Source: a virus. Taken from it: a stretch of DNA of 64,000 bases. The notes beneath the pieces were generated by a model. It was not told the DNA's origin, searched no databases, and saw only the letters and a list, made by a program, of their open reading frames with translations. The first letter of the stretch is position 1. The number at the start of each line of letters is the position of its first letter. A program made the position numbers and the translations under genes. Below are positions 36,022 through 44,177 of the stretch, in pieces. The stretch covers positions 41,898 to 105,897 of IMG/VR virus record IMGVR_UViG_3300005265_000001; one strand, given 5' to 3'.

Positions 36022-38321
36022 AAAACTGGTTTAATGATAATTGTAAATATGAACGAAAAATAACAATAGATCACAGTAAAGTATCGGGAGATTTTTTCTT
36101 TTTTCCTTTCATACTCAAACTTGATTCCAATAATTTTGATTTTTCAAAGACAAAAACAGACGGTTCAGATATATGTTTTTCTAATTCAACCAAAGAGGTA
36201 TGGTTATTTTTTCAAAAAGTTGTATATGATGTTACAAATGAAATAGGAATTTTTATTATAAATATTCCAAAATTAGATAGTGTAAATGATTTAGATATTT
36301 TTATGTATTATGGGAACGATAATCCTGTTTATCCACCTATTGATACTAATAAACTTAATTCGTATTATCATATACATTTTCCGTGTATGGATTATTCCAC
36401 AACTTCAATAAAAGATATTTTTACAAATGAAATAATAGCAACAAAAAATGATTCAAGTCATGTTTATGAAGATGATGGATTTTTATATAAATCTCAATAT
36501 TTTGATGGAAGTGGATTAGCATTGTTTGATAATCCTGACCCATTAAAAAAATCTAAATTTACTATTGAAATGTTAATAAAAATACCTGATACACCAAACA
36601 ATAATGCGTGTATAATTTCATGTGGTAGATGTGATACTGGGGGATGGTCTGTTAGAACTCAAAGTGATAAAAAAATTAAATTTAATTGGTATGATGGAAA
36701 TCAACACAATTTATATAGTTCTCCTATCACTTCTAATGAATGGCATTATATTACTTTTGTTTTAGATGGTTCAAATGCAATAGGATACATTGATGGTGTT
36801 CCGTCAGTAACGTCAGTTGCCGCAGATATAACATACGATACAAATTATCCTGATATTCAATTTGGAAAAATATTTTATTGGTCGGACCCATATTATAAAG
36901 GTCATTTAGAAATGTTTCGATTTTCTTTTTATCCACGAAGTTCTAATTATGTTTTACAAGTTTATAATAATTTATTTGGAAATATGGTTCAGATAGGCAA
37001 TGAAAATGAATATCCTACTAAGATTTATATTAAAAGAGATGAAGGAATAAATGATAAAATAGGAATATTTGAAAAAAATACAAATCAGTTAATTCAAAAA
37101 TTTCAATATTTTTGGCCTAATATACAATTTACAGAAATTATGGAAGAAACAAATGTAATAAAATCTCAATCCCAATGGGTCAATTGCGATGGTCTTGAAA
37201 ATTTATTTATAAAATCCTTGTTTTCTGATTTATCTGATACAAGTGTAGATATTAGAATTGTGGTAAAAGATTATAATAATTATTGGTCTTATAGCAAAAA
37301 ATATACAATAACAAATACGGGTATTTTAGATACAAATAGCCCGTATTATTTGGGTGAATTATTTAAGTTTAATGTGAGCGCAATTAAAGATTTTGGAATA
37401 AGATTAGAATCAAGTCCAAGTGGAAATATAAAATTTGAGGTTGGGATTGACAATATATCACGATCTTTTGGAATAAATGGAGAAGAAATAGGATTATTTT
37501 TTGGGGCCGTTGCTACTTCTTATGATTATACAACAAATAGTTTTAAAAATTTAATGGAAAATACAACAAATATAAACGCTACGTCCCCCGGAGCCGGAAG
37601 AGATGGAGATAAAAATATAGTGGCTGGATATGCAACATCATGGAACGGAAATTATGAAGCACGTGTAAATTTATATAATTCCAAATTAAATATTTGGGTT
37701 GTTAGAAACAATTTTCCTCCTCCCGCAAGAAGTTTTTTTGGTTTTACAACTAAAGTTTTAAATGGAAAATTGTATTTAACGGGTGGTTATTATTATACAG
37801 GAAGTTCAAGTGATTGTATAGAAAATTCTATTATTTCAGATGTATGGGTTTCAAAAGCTAATATACCAGAAATAAAAAATGCTCACACAAATGCGCTTGT
37901 GAATGGAAAGATATATAATATTGCGGGAAGTGATAGCACCAAAAGTTCAGGTTTTCATGTATATGAATATACTCCAACTTCGGACACATGGGCAAATAAA
38001 ACAAATATGCCACAGGGACGAAAGGAAGCGGATGGAAGTGAAATAAATGATAAAATATATATTTCGGGAGGAAGAGATCAAGATGCTGGGGTTCTTTTAA
38101 AAGATAATTATGAATATATTCCCTCTGGGGATACATGGAACAATAAAACTGATATGCCAAGTCCAGAAAGAAGTCAAGTTCGTTCTATGCCGTTAAATAA
38201 CAAACATTATACGTTTTCGGGGCAATATTTGGCTATTTACAATCCAACAGATGATACCTGGGTTCAAAGTATGGATATAGCAACCAATAAATATTATATT
38301 GGGGTTGCAAATACGCCATAA
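36018..38321 (+). CDS. Fibre protein: DUF2341-like, LamG, adaptor module, kelch
   Basis: The start at 36018 (ATGA overlap with the previous stop, GGAG seven bases upstream) gives a 767-residue protein. Residues 1-110 are DUF2341-like (K-Y-E-R-K-I-T-I-D-H-S-K-V, D-G-S-D-I-C-F). Residues 125-330 are LamG-like (F-T-I-E-M-L-I-K-I-P, W-H-Y-I-T-F-V-L-D-G, G-Y-I-D-G). The shared adaptor module spans 335-490, and about five kelch blades complete it. It is the same domain order as the gene at 32536. A longer reading from 35958 would add 20 residues that overlap the previous gene, without its own ribosome site. Confidence 0.75.
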   Translation: MKNWFNDNCKYERKITIDHSKVSGDFFFFPFILKLDSNNFDFSKTKTDGSDICFSNSTKEVWLFFQKVVYDVTNEIGIFIINIPKLDSVNDLDIFMYYGNDNPVYPPIDTNKLNSYYHIHFPCMDYSTTSIKDIFTNEIIATKNDSSHVYEDDGFLYKSQYFDGSGLALFDNPDPLKKSKFTIEMLIKIPDTPNNNACIISCGRCDTGGWSVRTQSDKKIKFNWYDGNQHNLYSSPITSNEWHYITFVLDGSNAIGYIDGVPSVTSVAADITYDTNYPDIQFGKIFYWSDPYYKGHLEMFRFSFYPRSSNYVLQVYNNLFGNMVQIGNENEYPTKIYIKRDEGINDKIGIFEKNTNQLIQKFQYFWPNIQFTEIMEETNVIKSQSQWVNCDGLENLFIKSLFSDLSDTSVDIRIVVKDYNNYWSYSKKYTITNTGILDTNSPYYLGELFKFNVSAIKDFGIRLESSPSGNIKFEVGIDNISRSFGINGEEIGLFFGAVATSYDYTTNSFKNLMENTTNINATSPGAGRDGDKNIVAGYATSWNGNYEARVNLYNSKLNIWVVRNNFPPPARSFFGFTTKVLNGKLYLTGGYYYTGSSSDCIENSIISDVWVSKANIPEIKNAHTNALVNGKIYNIAGSDSTKSSGFHVYEYTPTSDTWANKTNMPQGRKEADGSEINDKIYISGGRDQDAGVLLKDNYEYIPSGDTWNNKTDMPSPERSQVRSMPLNNKHYTFSGQYLAIYNPTDDTWVQSMDIATNKYYIGVANTP

Positions 38322-38333
38322 AATGAGGTAAAA

Positions 38334-39635
38334 ATGGGTTTTGTTACAATAAATGAAGGCATAAATAAATCAATCGGAACAAATTCTAAAGATTTATTAT
38401 ATATTCAAAGATTTATAAGAGATACCTATAAACCAACTTTAGAAAATATGTTAGATTCAACTAACTTAAATGGGGCTGAATCTTTTGTAATGAATTGTTC
38501 TGAATATGATATGGTGTTTTTTAAAGTTTTGTTTAGTGTTTCAAATGCAAGCGCAAAATTTAGAATTAAATTGTATGATTTAAATGATGTTTATATTTAT
38601 AGTGAACAATATACAATAAGTTCAACTGGAATTTTAGAAGATAGTTTATATGTGGGTGAATTATTAGTGGCTGATGTTAGAGGGTTTAATAAAGTTGCTA
38701 TTAGATTAGATTCTGATATTACAAATGGGGGAAATGTTAAAATTTTGGGGGGTGGAATGGGAAATGATGTAATTGTGGATAAGGGATATATAATTTATGG
38801 AAAAGATTCATCCGTTGGACTTAGGGATACAGATGAATATAATAATCAAACAGATTCATGGGCATCTAAAACAGATGGATTAAGTCCTGAACGGTGGTCG
38901 GTGGGATCTGTTAAGATTTTAAATAAAGGATATGGAAATTATGGAAGAGATTCATCTGTTGGACTTAGGGATACAGATGAATATAATAATCAAACAGATT
39001 CATGGGCATCTAAAACAGATGGATTAAGTCCTGCCCGAATAATATTTCCTGCTAATACTATTTTAAATAAGGGATATATGTATGGTGGAAGCCCAATAGA
39101 TTATTCTACTTATTATAAAGATGTAGATGAGTATAATCCAGATACATGGGTTTCAAAAATGGATATGCTTTCTCCCGCAAAAAATGGAATATTTAGCACA
39201 ACTATAATGTTGCAAAATAAAGGGTATATTGCTTATGGAACGGCCAGTGGTATTGGGGGAGTTAAAACTAACTATGAATATAATCCCGATACATGGGTAA
39301 TTAAATCTGAAGCTATATCTCCTATAAGAAGTTTATGCGCAACTAATTCTGTAATAAATAAAGGATATATTACGGGGGGATGGGATGATAATCAAAATTT
39401 ATTACAAGATACAGATGAATATAATAATCAAACAGATTCATGGGTTTCTAAAACAAATTCACTATCCCCACCCCGGCGAGATGCGGGTTTATTTCCCCTT
39501 TTAAATAAAATATATTTTGTTGTTGGGGGGGATGGCACAAATTATTATAAAGATATAGATGAGTATAATCCAGATACATGGGTTTCAAAAATGGATATTA
39601 TCAGCCCCGCAAGATGGGTAATTGGAACAATATAA
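38334..39635 (+). CDS. Kelch fibre protein with recent blade duplication
   Basis: The 433-residue protein has the adaptor module at 1-145 (F-V-T-I-N-E-G-I-N-K-S-I-G-T to V-K-I-L-G-G-G) and six kelch blades. Two successive blades are almost identical (D-S-S-V-G-L-R-D-T-D-E-Y, then W-A-S-K-T-D-G-L-S-P) and come from a 144-base tandem duplication. An ATGAGGT ribosome site precedes the ATG. Its end overlaps the next gene by 14 bases if that gene starts at 39622. Confidence 0.75.
   Translation: MGFVTINEGINKSIGTNSKDLLYIQRFIRDTYKPTLENMLDSTNLNGAESFVMNCSEYDMVFFKVLFSVSNASAKFRIKLYDLNDVYIYSEQYTISSTGILEDSLYVGELLVADVRGFNKVAIRLDSDITNGGNVKILGGGMGNDVIVDKGYIIYGKDSSVGLRDTDEYNNQTDSWASKTDGLSPERWSVGSVKILNKGYGNYGRDSSVGLRDTDEYNNQTDSWASKTDGLSPARIIFPANTILNKGYMYGGSPIDYSTYYKDVDEYNPDTWVSKMDMLSPAKNGIFSTTIMLQNKGYIAYGTASGIGGVKTNYEYNPDTWVIKSEAISPIRSLCATNSVINKGYITGGWDDNQNLLQDTDEYNNQTDSWVSKTNSLSPPRRDAGLFPLLNKIYFVVGGDGTNYYKDIDEYNPDTWVSKMDIISPARWVIGTI
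38815..39035 (+). repeat. 144-base tandem duplication of one kelch blade
   Basis: A stretch beginning GTTGGACTTAGGGATACAG recurs exactly 144 bases later (38815 and 38959) and stays identical for about 75-80 bases. 144 bases is 48 codons, one kelch blade, so the reading frame and propeller fold are kept. Confidence 0.85.
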
Positions 39636-40212
39636 AAATATTGGGGGTTTACAAGTGTATAAACTAAAAACAAATTATATTCAACCTATTTATGAAACAA
39701 ATGAAGTAAAAGAATCAAACATTTTAAAGGTTAGATATCAATTAAATTTTTCACCTTGGGATGGACCGGCATGTTTTTTTCTTGGGGCGTTGGAACCAGA
39801 AGTTTTTAATTATTTGAAGGATAAAGATGTGGTTGATGCCGAAATTGTTGAAATTTATGGTGAATTTCCATATAGAATTGACAGTTATGAATTAAATCAA
39901 AAACTTCCAATGAAAGAAGTTATACCTGAAATTGTATATAAACCCAATTGGAACGAAGATAATTTTTTTACACGGTTGGAAAAATCAATTAAAGAAGATG
40001 GATTAAAACACCCAATTCCCGTTTGTATTTTTGATGAGGATTTTGTATGGTGTGGTAAGGAATATAAAAAAGATGTTCCTTATATGGGGAATATAGGAAA
40101 TTCAAGATATGCGGTTTTTAAACACATGAGAAAACGAAAATTACCTGTAAATATATGGTATTTTTCCAAAACAAACAAAAGAGTTTTATTAGATTTAGCG
40201 AGGGTAGAATAA
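39622..40212 (+). CDS. ParB-like (ParB/sulfiredoxin fold) domain protein
   Basis: The middle of this 196-residue protein has the ParB N-terminal pattern: L-E-K-S-I-K-E-D-G-L-K-H-P-I-P-V (about 117-132), then G-N-S-R-Y-A-V-F-K-H-M and K-L-P-V-N-I-W. Phage ParB-fold proteins include DNA-binding, nuclease and nucleotide-modifying types; the activity cannot be decided. No helix-turn-helix or signal peptide is visible. The start is uncertain: ATG 39622 overlaps the kelch gene, while GTG 39655 has a G-rich stretch (TTGGGGGT) at good distance. The location inside the fibre cluster is unexpected. Confidence 0.65.
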   Translation: MEQYKNIGGLQVYKLKTNYIQPIYETNEVKESNILKVRYQLNFSPWDGPACFFLGALEPEVFNYLKDKDVVDAEIVEIYGEFPYRIDSYELNQKLPMKEVIPEIVYKPNWNEDNFFTRLEKSIKEDGLKHPIPVCIFDEDFVWCGKEYKKDVPYMGNIGNSRYAVFKHMRKRKLPVNIWYFSKTNKRVLLDLARVE

Positions 40213-40676
40213 TGAAAAAAATAATTGTGTTTATATGTATGATTTTATTGGTTTTCACTTCAAATCTATATGGAAAACAAGATATTGATTATTTAATTAC
40301 AAACATAAACAAAAATACTGAAATAATTGCAAAAACCCATGACCCAAAATTATTATTACAAAATTATAACATGATTGCGGATGCCATTGCATTAGATTGT
40401 GATATGATTACAAAAAGTTGCACTTGCAATGATTGTATTAGGCAATGTCAAATGGCCGTTACAATAAATAAAGATTTAATAGATTCTATTGATAGGTTAT
40501 TAGAAATTTTGGAAAATATAGATAAAACTGAATCACCTGAACTTGGATCATTATATTTGAAAATTCAGGATTCTAAAAAAATTATATTAGGATGCCGACG
40601 GAGGGGGATAGTAAAATTACTTTATCAACCCAAAATTCCACAATTTCATGATATAGAACCGGCAAGTGCCTATTAA
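40212..40676 (+). CDS. Secreted small Cys-containing protein
   Basis: ATG 40212 overlaps the previous stop (TAATG) and has GAGGGT before it. The 154-residue product starts with a signal peptide (K-K-I-I-V-F-I-C-M-I-L-L-V-F-T-S-N-L-Y-G) with probable cleavage after G20. The mature part is helical, with a cysteine cluster (C-D-M-I-T-K-S-C-T-C-N-D-C-I-R-Q-C) and another Cys near the end, so it likely forms disulfides in the periplasm. No family is recognised. It could be an envelope-directed protein acting during lysis or exclusion. A reading from 40155 would hide the signal peptide. Confidence 0.7.
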   Translation: MKKIIVFICMILLVFTSNLYGKQDIDYLITNINKNTEIIAKTHDPKLLLQNYNMIADAIALDCDMITKSCTCNDCIRQCQMAVTINKDLIDSIDRLLEILENIDKTESPELGSLYLKIQDSKKIILGCRRRGIVKLLYQPKIPQFHDIEPASAY

Positions 40677-40712
40677 ATTATTAACAAAACGATTTTGGAA
40701 AGCAATTAAACA

Positions 40713-41984
40713 ATGTCATATATTACTATAAGAGAAGGAACCGATAAAAAAATAGCAACTTTGGAAATTACAGAAGGTTCAGATGTAATACATATCCAAA
40801 GAATTGCTATTGATGTCTTTAATGTATATTTTGCAAATATTTTGGACCCAATTAAATTAAATGGGGCTGAATCCTTCAAAATATCTTGTGGTGATATTCC
40901 CTTTGTTAAAATAAAAGTTGGATTTGCGTCAAGTTCTGATTCTGATATTGATATTGGAGTTAAATTAGCTAATAATAATGGGGTTAGTATTGCAAAAAAA
41001 ATAAATGTGAATAATACTGGTATTTTAGACCCAAACCATAATTATTATATTAGTGAAGAAGTTAGTATTGACACACTTGGATTTGATAATGTAGAAGTTA
41101 TTTTATTAAGTTCTCCAACTGGTAATGTCAGAATGTGGGGGGGTGGGGAAAAAATAGATGTAACACGTGGATATGTTTTTGGTGGTGTTGATAATAATTG
41201 GGCGCAATATAATACAAATATTGAATATAGTCATGATTTGAATACATATACTTTTAAATTAAATATTCCGGTGGCGTGTGGTTATCATTCTTCTGCCAGT
41301 TATTTGTTTAAAGGATATGTTTTGGGGGGTATTGGGTTAAATAAAAATTATGTATATGATAAAAAATCAGAAACATGGTTATCTATTGCAAATATACCCT
41401 CTCCTGATAAACGCTATTCTTGGGCAAATAATGTGGGGGGGAAATTATATTTATTATATGGAAAAGACGGTTCTAATAATTATTTAAAGTCTAATTATGA
41501 ATATAACACACAAAATGATACGTGGGTTATAAAAACAGAAGGGCCAAGCCCCGGAAGGGCTGGATTGGCGGGATTTGTTCTTAATTATTATAATTATGCT
41601 ATTGGTGGTGGAACGTCTTCTGCTGTTTATGTTGATAATGATAGATATGATTATAAAACAAATTCTTGGGTATCAAAAACTAATTATCCAAGAGGAAGTT
41701 CTTCAAGATATTTTTCTGGTAGAACTATTATAAATAAAGGATATACCGTTGCTTATACAAATTATACGGATGAATATATAGATGATGTTTGGATAAATAA
41801 AACTAATTTTCCCCCACCAAACAGGGGCCACCAAAAATCATTTTCAATAGGAAACAAGTTCTATCAAATTTATGGTGATGGGGTTAGGGATTGTGATGAA
41901 TTTAATCCCCAAACTAATACATGGGCAAATAAAGCCGATGCTCCAAGCCCCGCTTTAAAAGATTCACAGGCAACACAAATTTAA
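40713..41984 (+). CDS. Kelch fibre protein with shared adaptor module
   Basis: The 423-residue protein has the adaptor module at 1-145 (Y-I-T-I-R-E-G-T-D-K-K-I-A-T to R-M-W-G-G-G) followed by about six kelch blades, some with a changed G-G pair (K-L-Y-L-L-Y-G, K-F-Y-Q-I-Y-G). It is the last of five genes with this module. No strong ribosome site is seen before the ATG (TTGGAAAG lies about 20 bases away). It probably is another receptor-binding tip. The next gene starts a separate unit with its own promoter motif. Confidence 0.75.
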   Translation: MSYITIREGTDKKIATLEITEGSDVIHIQRIAIDVFNVYFANILDPIKLNGAESFKISCGDIPFVKIKVGFASSSDSDIDIGVKLANNNGVSIAKKINVNNTGILDPNHNYYISEEVSIDTLGFDNVEVILLSSPTGNVRMWGGGEKIDVTRGYVFGGVDNNWAQYNTNIEYSHDLNTYTFKLNIPVACGYHSSASYLFKGYVLGGIGLNKNYVYDKKSETWLSIANIPSPDKRYSWANNVGGKLYLLYGKDGSNNYLKSNYEYNTQNDTWVIKTEGPSPGRAGLAGFVLNYYNYAIGGGTSSAVYVDNDRYDYKTNSWVSKTNYPRGSSSRYFSGRTIINKGYTVAYTNYTDEYIDDVWINKTNFPPPNRGHQKSFSIGNKFYQIYGDGVRDCDEFNPQTNTWANKADAPSPALKDSQATQI

Positions 41985-41998
41985 ACCATAGAAATTAA

Positions 41999-42009
41999 AT
42001 TATATTATT
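41999..42009 (+). promoter_or_regulatory. Promoter-like motif (ATTATATTATT)
   Basis: This differs from the TTTATATTATT motif at its first base only. It ends 39 bases before the ATG at 42048. The bases after it (TAACGTAAC) resemble those after the copy at 61200 (TTTACGTTAG). There is no -35-like box. Confidence 0.5.
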
Positions 42010-42047
42010 TAACGTAACATATTTAACCATTTTGGAGGTAAATTAAA

Positions 42048-42323
42048 ATGGATGAAGAAATCAGAAAAATCCAAAAAAGAATCAATTTATTAAAAGAAGA
42101 ACTTAAATTACTGAATGAACTTGTGGAATTAAGAGAAAAATTAGAGGAAATGAATAAACCAAAAGAATATATTCCGTATGTTCCTTATGTCCCATGCCCA
42201 CAACCATATCCATACGATCCTTGCAAACCTTATATTTGGTATTGGTATGAAAAAGATTCAAGTGGGTCAATTTCAATTGATTCAGTATCGGTTTCATCCG
42301 GTAATTATAAATGTTCAATGTGA
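42048..42323 (+). CDS. Small protein: coiled coil plus Pro/Tyr/Cys tail
   Basis: The 91-residue protein has a Lys/Glu/Leu coiled coil (E-E-I-R-K-I-Q-K-R-I-N-L-L-K-E-E-L-K-L-L, to about 35). A Pro/Tyr-rich stretch follows with Cys (Y-V-P-Y-V-P-C-P-Q-P-Y-P-Y-D-P-C), then a Ser-rich end. A perfect GGAGG lies before the ATG, and a promoter-like motif lies upstream, so it is likely strongly expressed. A trimeric head or tail fibre or appendage is possible. No family is recognised. Confidence 0.65.
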   Translation: MDEEIRKIQKRINLLKEELKLLNELVELREKLEEMNKPKEYIPYVPYVPCPQPYPYDPCKPYIWYWYEKDSSGSISIDSVSVSSGNYKCSM

Positions 42324-42363
42324 TAATAAATCTGTAAAATCTTAAAAATATAAGGGATTTAAA

Positions 42364-42534
42364 ATGATTATATTTACCGATGAGAATATTGTAGAACAAA
42401 ACATTGTAGATATCCAAAATAAAAACTATATAACAGAAGGCATTTCATTAGTTATAAAATGCAACAATAGTCTATTAGAAATCTTACTTGAAAAAAGTGA
42501 ATTAGAAAAAGCAATTAAACTATTAAATCAATAA
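42364..42534 (+). CDS. Very small protein (56 residues)
   Basis: A complete frame runs from ATG 42364 to TAA 42532-42534 in an otherwise empty gap, with AGGG seven bases before the ATG. The product begins M-I-I-F-T-D-E-N-I-V and ends with a helix (L-L-E-I-L-L-E-K-S-E-L-E-K-A-I-K). It fits exactly between the 91-residue and 223-residue genes in the same orientation. Function unknown. Confidence 0.55.
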   Translation: MIIFTDENIVEQNIVDIQNKNYITEGISLVIKCNNSLLEILLEKSELEKAIKLLNQ

Positions 42535-42546
42535 AGGAGTAAACGT

Positions 42547-43218
42547 ATGCGTAAACTTTCTGAATTATTAAAAGATCACCAAATGTTTCATTCAAAATTT
42601 CAACAGGATCATTTGATTACGAAAAGGGCGGGGGGAACACTTTATGGACAATACAAACAATCTTTAAGAGAACTTTATAAAAGAGTTAGAGGATTGGCCT
42701 CAGATTGGTATCAAATGGAAAAATTAAAAAATAAAATCAAACAATTACAAGTCAAAGAAGAAAAATTAAATGTTCAAATACATGAATTAGAATATATTGA
42801 GCCACACAATAAAACAAATCTAACCAACATTGAAATCAAAGAATTGAAAATAAAAAAAGAGAAAATTCAATTAGATTTGAAACATTCTATTATGTTACTC
42901 GAAAGTGCTGAACGGTCAACTAAAGAAACATTCAGGGAATTGAAACGATTTTATTCACAAGCCAATTATTTAAAAGATGAAATTGAAAAAAAATATGGGC
43001 CTTTGACAGATAAATTAAAAGAAAAACTTGATAGAGATATGTGGATGTATCGAATTAAAGAAATGTGTGCAATTGATTTAGTTTATAATGGTCGATTGTT
43101 AAATACAACTTATGAATTTTTGATTGCTTTACCAGACGATATGAAACATGAAGTTTTTCAGATTTTAAAAGAAGGTAAAGTAATGATTGAGGATATAAAA
43201 AGAGATTTAATTGAATAA
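42547..43218 (+). CDS. Coiled-coil protein of unknown role
   Basis: The 223-residue protein is helical almost throughout. A coiled coil spans about 50-150 (M-E-K-L-K-N-K-I-K-Q-L-Q-V-K-E-E-K-L), and a C-terminal globular part has W-M-Y-R-I-K-E-M-C-A-I-D-L. A strong AAAGGAG ribosome site precedes it. The end is followed by a long imperfect inverted repeat. It could be a structural or scaffolding-type protein; nothing in the sequence settles this. Confidence 0.65.
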   Translation: MRKLSELLKDHQMFHSKFQQDHLITKRAGGTLYGQYKQSLRELYKRVRGLASDWYQMEKLKNKIKQLQVKEEKLNVQIHELEYIEPHNKTNLTNIEIKELKIKKEKIQLDLKHSIMLLESAERSTKETFRELKRFYSQANYLKDEIEKKYGPLTDKLKEKLDRDMWMYRIKEMCAIDLVYNGRLLNTTYEFLIALPDDMKHEVFQILKEGKVMIEDIKRDLIE

Positions 43219-43231
43219 ATGTCATAGGGTG

Positions 43232-43306
43232 CATAAGATTCATACCTTTTTTTAAATTATATAAATCTATATTTAAAACTTTTTTAAAAAGGGTATGAAT
43301 CCTATG
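43232..43306. repeat. Long-loop inverted repeat downstream of coiled-coil gene
   Basis: CATAAGATTCATACC (43232-43246) pairs with GGTATGAATCCTATG (43292-43306), with one G-T mismatch position, around a loop of AT-rich sequence that itself has T and A runs. It may act as a bidirectional terminator or RNA structure before the promoter at 43330. Confidence 0.5.
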
Positions 43307-43329
43307 AAGGGTGTGACACAAAATAAATC

Positions 43330-43340
43330 TTTATATTATT
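43330..43340 (+). promoter_or_regulatory. TTTATATTATT promoter-like motif
   Basis: An exact copy ending 30 bases before the ATG at 43370, the same distance as at the tail sheath gene and at 49987. It follows a likely terminating structure, so the downstream gene needs its own promoter. Confidence 0.65.
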
Positions 43341-43369
43341 AAAAAAAGAGAAAGGGGGTGTTTTAGAGT

Positions 43370-43795
43370 ATGGCTACTGAACATTCAAATCATTACAAAT
43401 ATCAGTTGGCACAGGGAGCTATTGATTTAGACACAGATACTATTAAGTGCGCTTTGATGGCGAGCGGATTTGTCTTCGACAAAGATGCTCATGCTACATG
43501 GGCCGATGTATCTGCCAATGAACTATCTGCTGGAAACGGTTATACTTCTGGGGGAGCTACACTTTCGGGTGCAAGTATGACAGAAGATGACACAAATGAT
43601 CGAATGGAAGTTACCTATGATGATGTTTCTTGGACAGCAAGTGGTGGAAGTATTGGTCCCACACCTGGGGCAATTCTTTACGATACCACAACATCCGATA
43701 GCACCGTCATTGGATATCTTGACTTTGGTTCCGATCAAACAGCGGCAGATGGAGCTAATTTTGTCATTAAAAACATTACAATCCGAATTAGTTAA
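43370..43795 (+). CDS. Single-domain structural protein (paralogue of 17409/20697)
   Basis: This 141-residue protein is one copy of the domain found twice in each of the products at 17409 and 20697: I-K-C-A-L-M-A-S-G-F-V-F, L-S-A-G-N-G-Y, W-T-A-S-G-G-S-I-G-P-T-P-G-A, then G-Y-L-D-F-G and T-A-A-D-G-A-N-F. It has its own promoter-like motif and a GGGGGTG ribosome site. Its codons look richer in C and G (GCT, GTC, ATC, CGA) than its neighbours, as expected for an abundant protein. I read it as a major virion component such as a head or tail decoration protein. Confidence 0.7.
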   Translation: MATEHSNHYKYQLAQGAIDLDTDTIKCALMASGFVFDKDAHATWADVSANELSAGNGYTSGGATLSGASMTEDDTNDRMEVTYDDVSWTASGGSIGPTPGAILYDTTTSDSTVIGYLDFGSDQTAADGANFVIKNITIRIS

Positions 43796-43806
43796 TGTTT
43801 GAAAAA

Positions 43807-43842
43807 TTAGTTGTTCTTCCGGTGAAAAGCCGGAAGACACTA
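43807..43842 (+). terminator. GC-rich hairpin after structural protein
   Basis: TCTTCCGG (43815-43822) pairs with CCGGAAGA (43830-43837) around GTGAAAAG-type loop bases, and TTAGT/ACTAA extend the stem with a small bulge. No T-run follows, so it may act as an RNA-stabilising 3' end or attenuator rather than a simple terminator. Confidence 0.5.
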
Positions 43843-43865
43843 ATCCACAATAACCTTAATAACCA

Positions 43866-43876
43866 TTTATATTATT
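43866..43876 (+). promoter_or_regulatory. TTTATATTATT promoter-like motif
   Basis: An exact copy 62 bases before the ATG at 43938, longer than the usual 30-39. It lies after the hairpin of the preceding gene. Confidence 0.5.
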
Positions 43877-43937
43877 ATGCAAAATGAAAAAAATCTTAAA
43901 AATTTTAGGTTTTTTAAAAAAAAAGGAGGATGTTATC

Positions 43938-44126
43938 ATGAAATGGGAAACAGTCGTTGAATGGTTAGGAAAAATCTTGGGTATGGTATTGCCTGTTCTT
44001 ACCCCCTCAATCAAAGATGAATTATTTTCATTTTTGAAGAAACTTCACGAAAAAGCAGTTGAAACAGACAATCCAATTGATGATTTTCTGACACAGTTTT
44101 TACTTGATATTTTTGGAGTTGAATAA
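43938..44126 (+). CDS. Small amphipathic protein before endolysin region
   Basis: ATG 43938 has a perfect AAGGAGG site, so it is preferred over ATG 43884. The 62-residue product has a hydrophobic first half (V-V-E-W-L-G-K-I-L-G-M-V-L-P-V-L-T-P) and an amphipathic helical second half (L-F-S-F-L-K-K-L-H-E-K-A). The hydrophobic part is too short for a clear two-helix holin. It stands two genes before the amidase, so a holin-like or lysis-related role is possible but unproven. A strong terminator follows. Confidence 0.6.
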   Translation: MKWETVVEWLGKILGMVLPVLTPSIKDELFSFLKKLHEKAVETDNPIDDFLTQFLLDIFGVE

Positions 44127-44133
44127 AATTGAA

Positions 44134-44160
44134 TTGGGGGATTTTCCCCCAACTTAATTT
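44134..44160 (+). terminator. Rho-independent terminator
   Basis: TTGGGGG (44134-44140) pairs with CCCCCAA (44146-44152) around a five-base loop ATTTT, followed by CTTAATTTT. This GC-rich stem stands out in an AT-rich genome and ends the 43938 gene transcript. Confidence 0.8.
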
Positions 44161-44177
44161 TCGGAGAATTTTTAATT

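Noticed and set aside
43884-43937. Upstream ATG extending the 62-residue protein
   Set aside because: The perfect AAGGAGG site positions translation at 43938; the earlier ATG has no such site.
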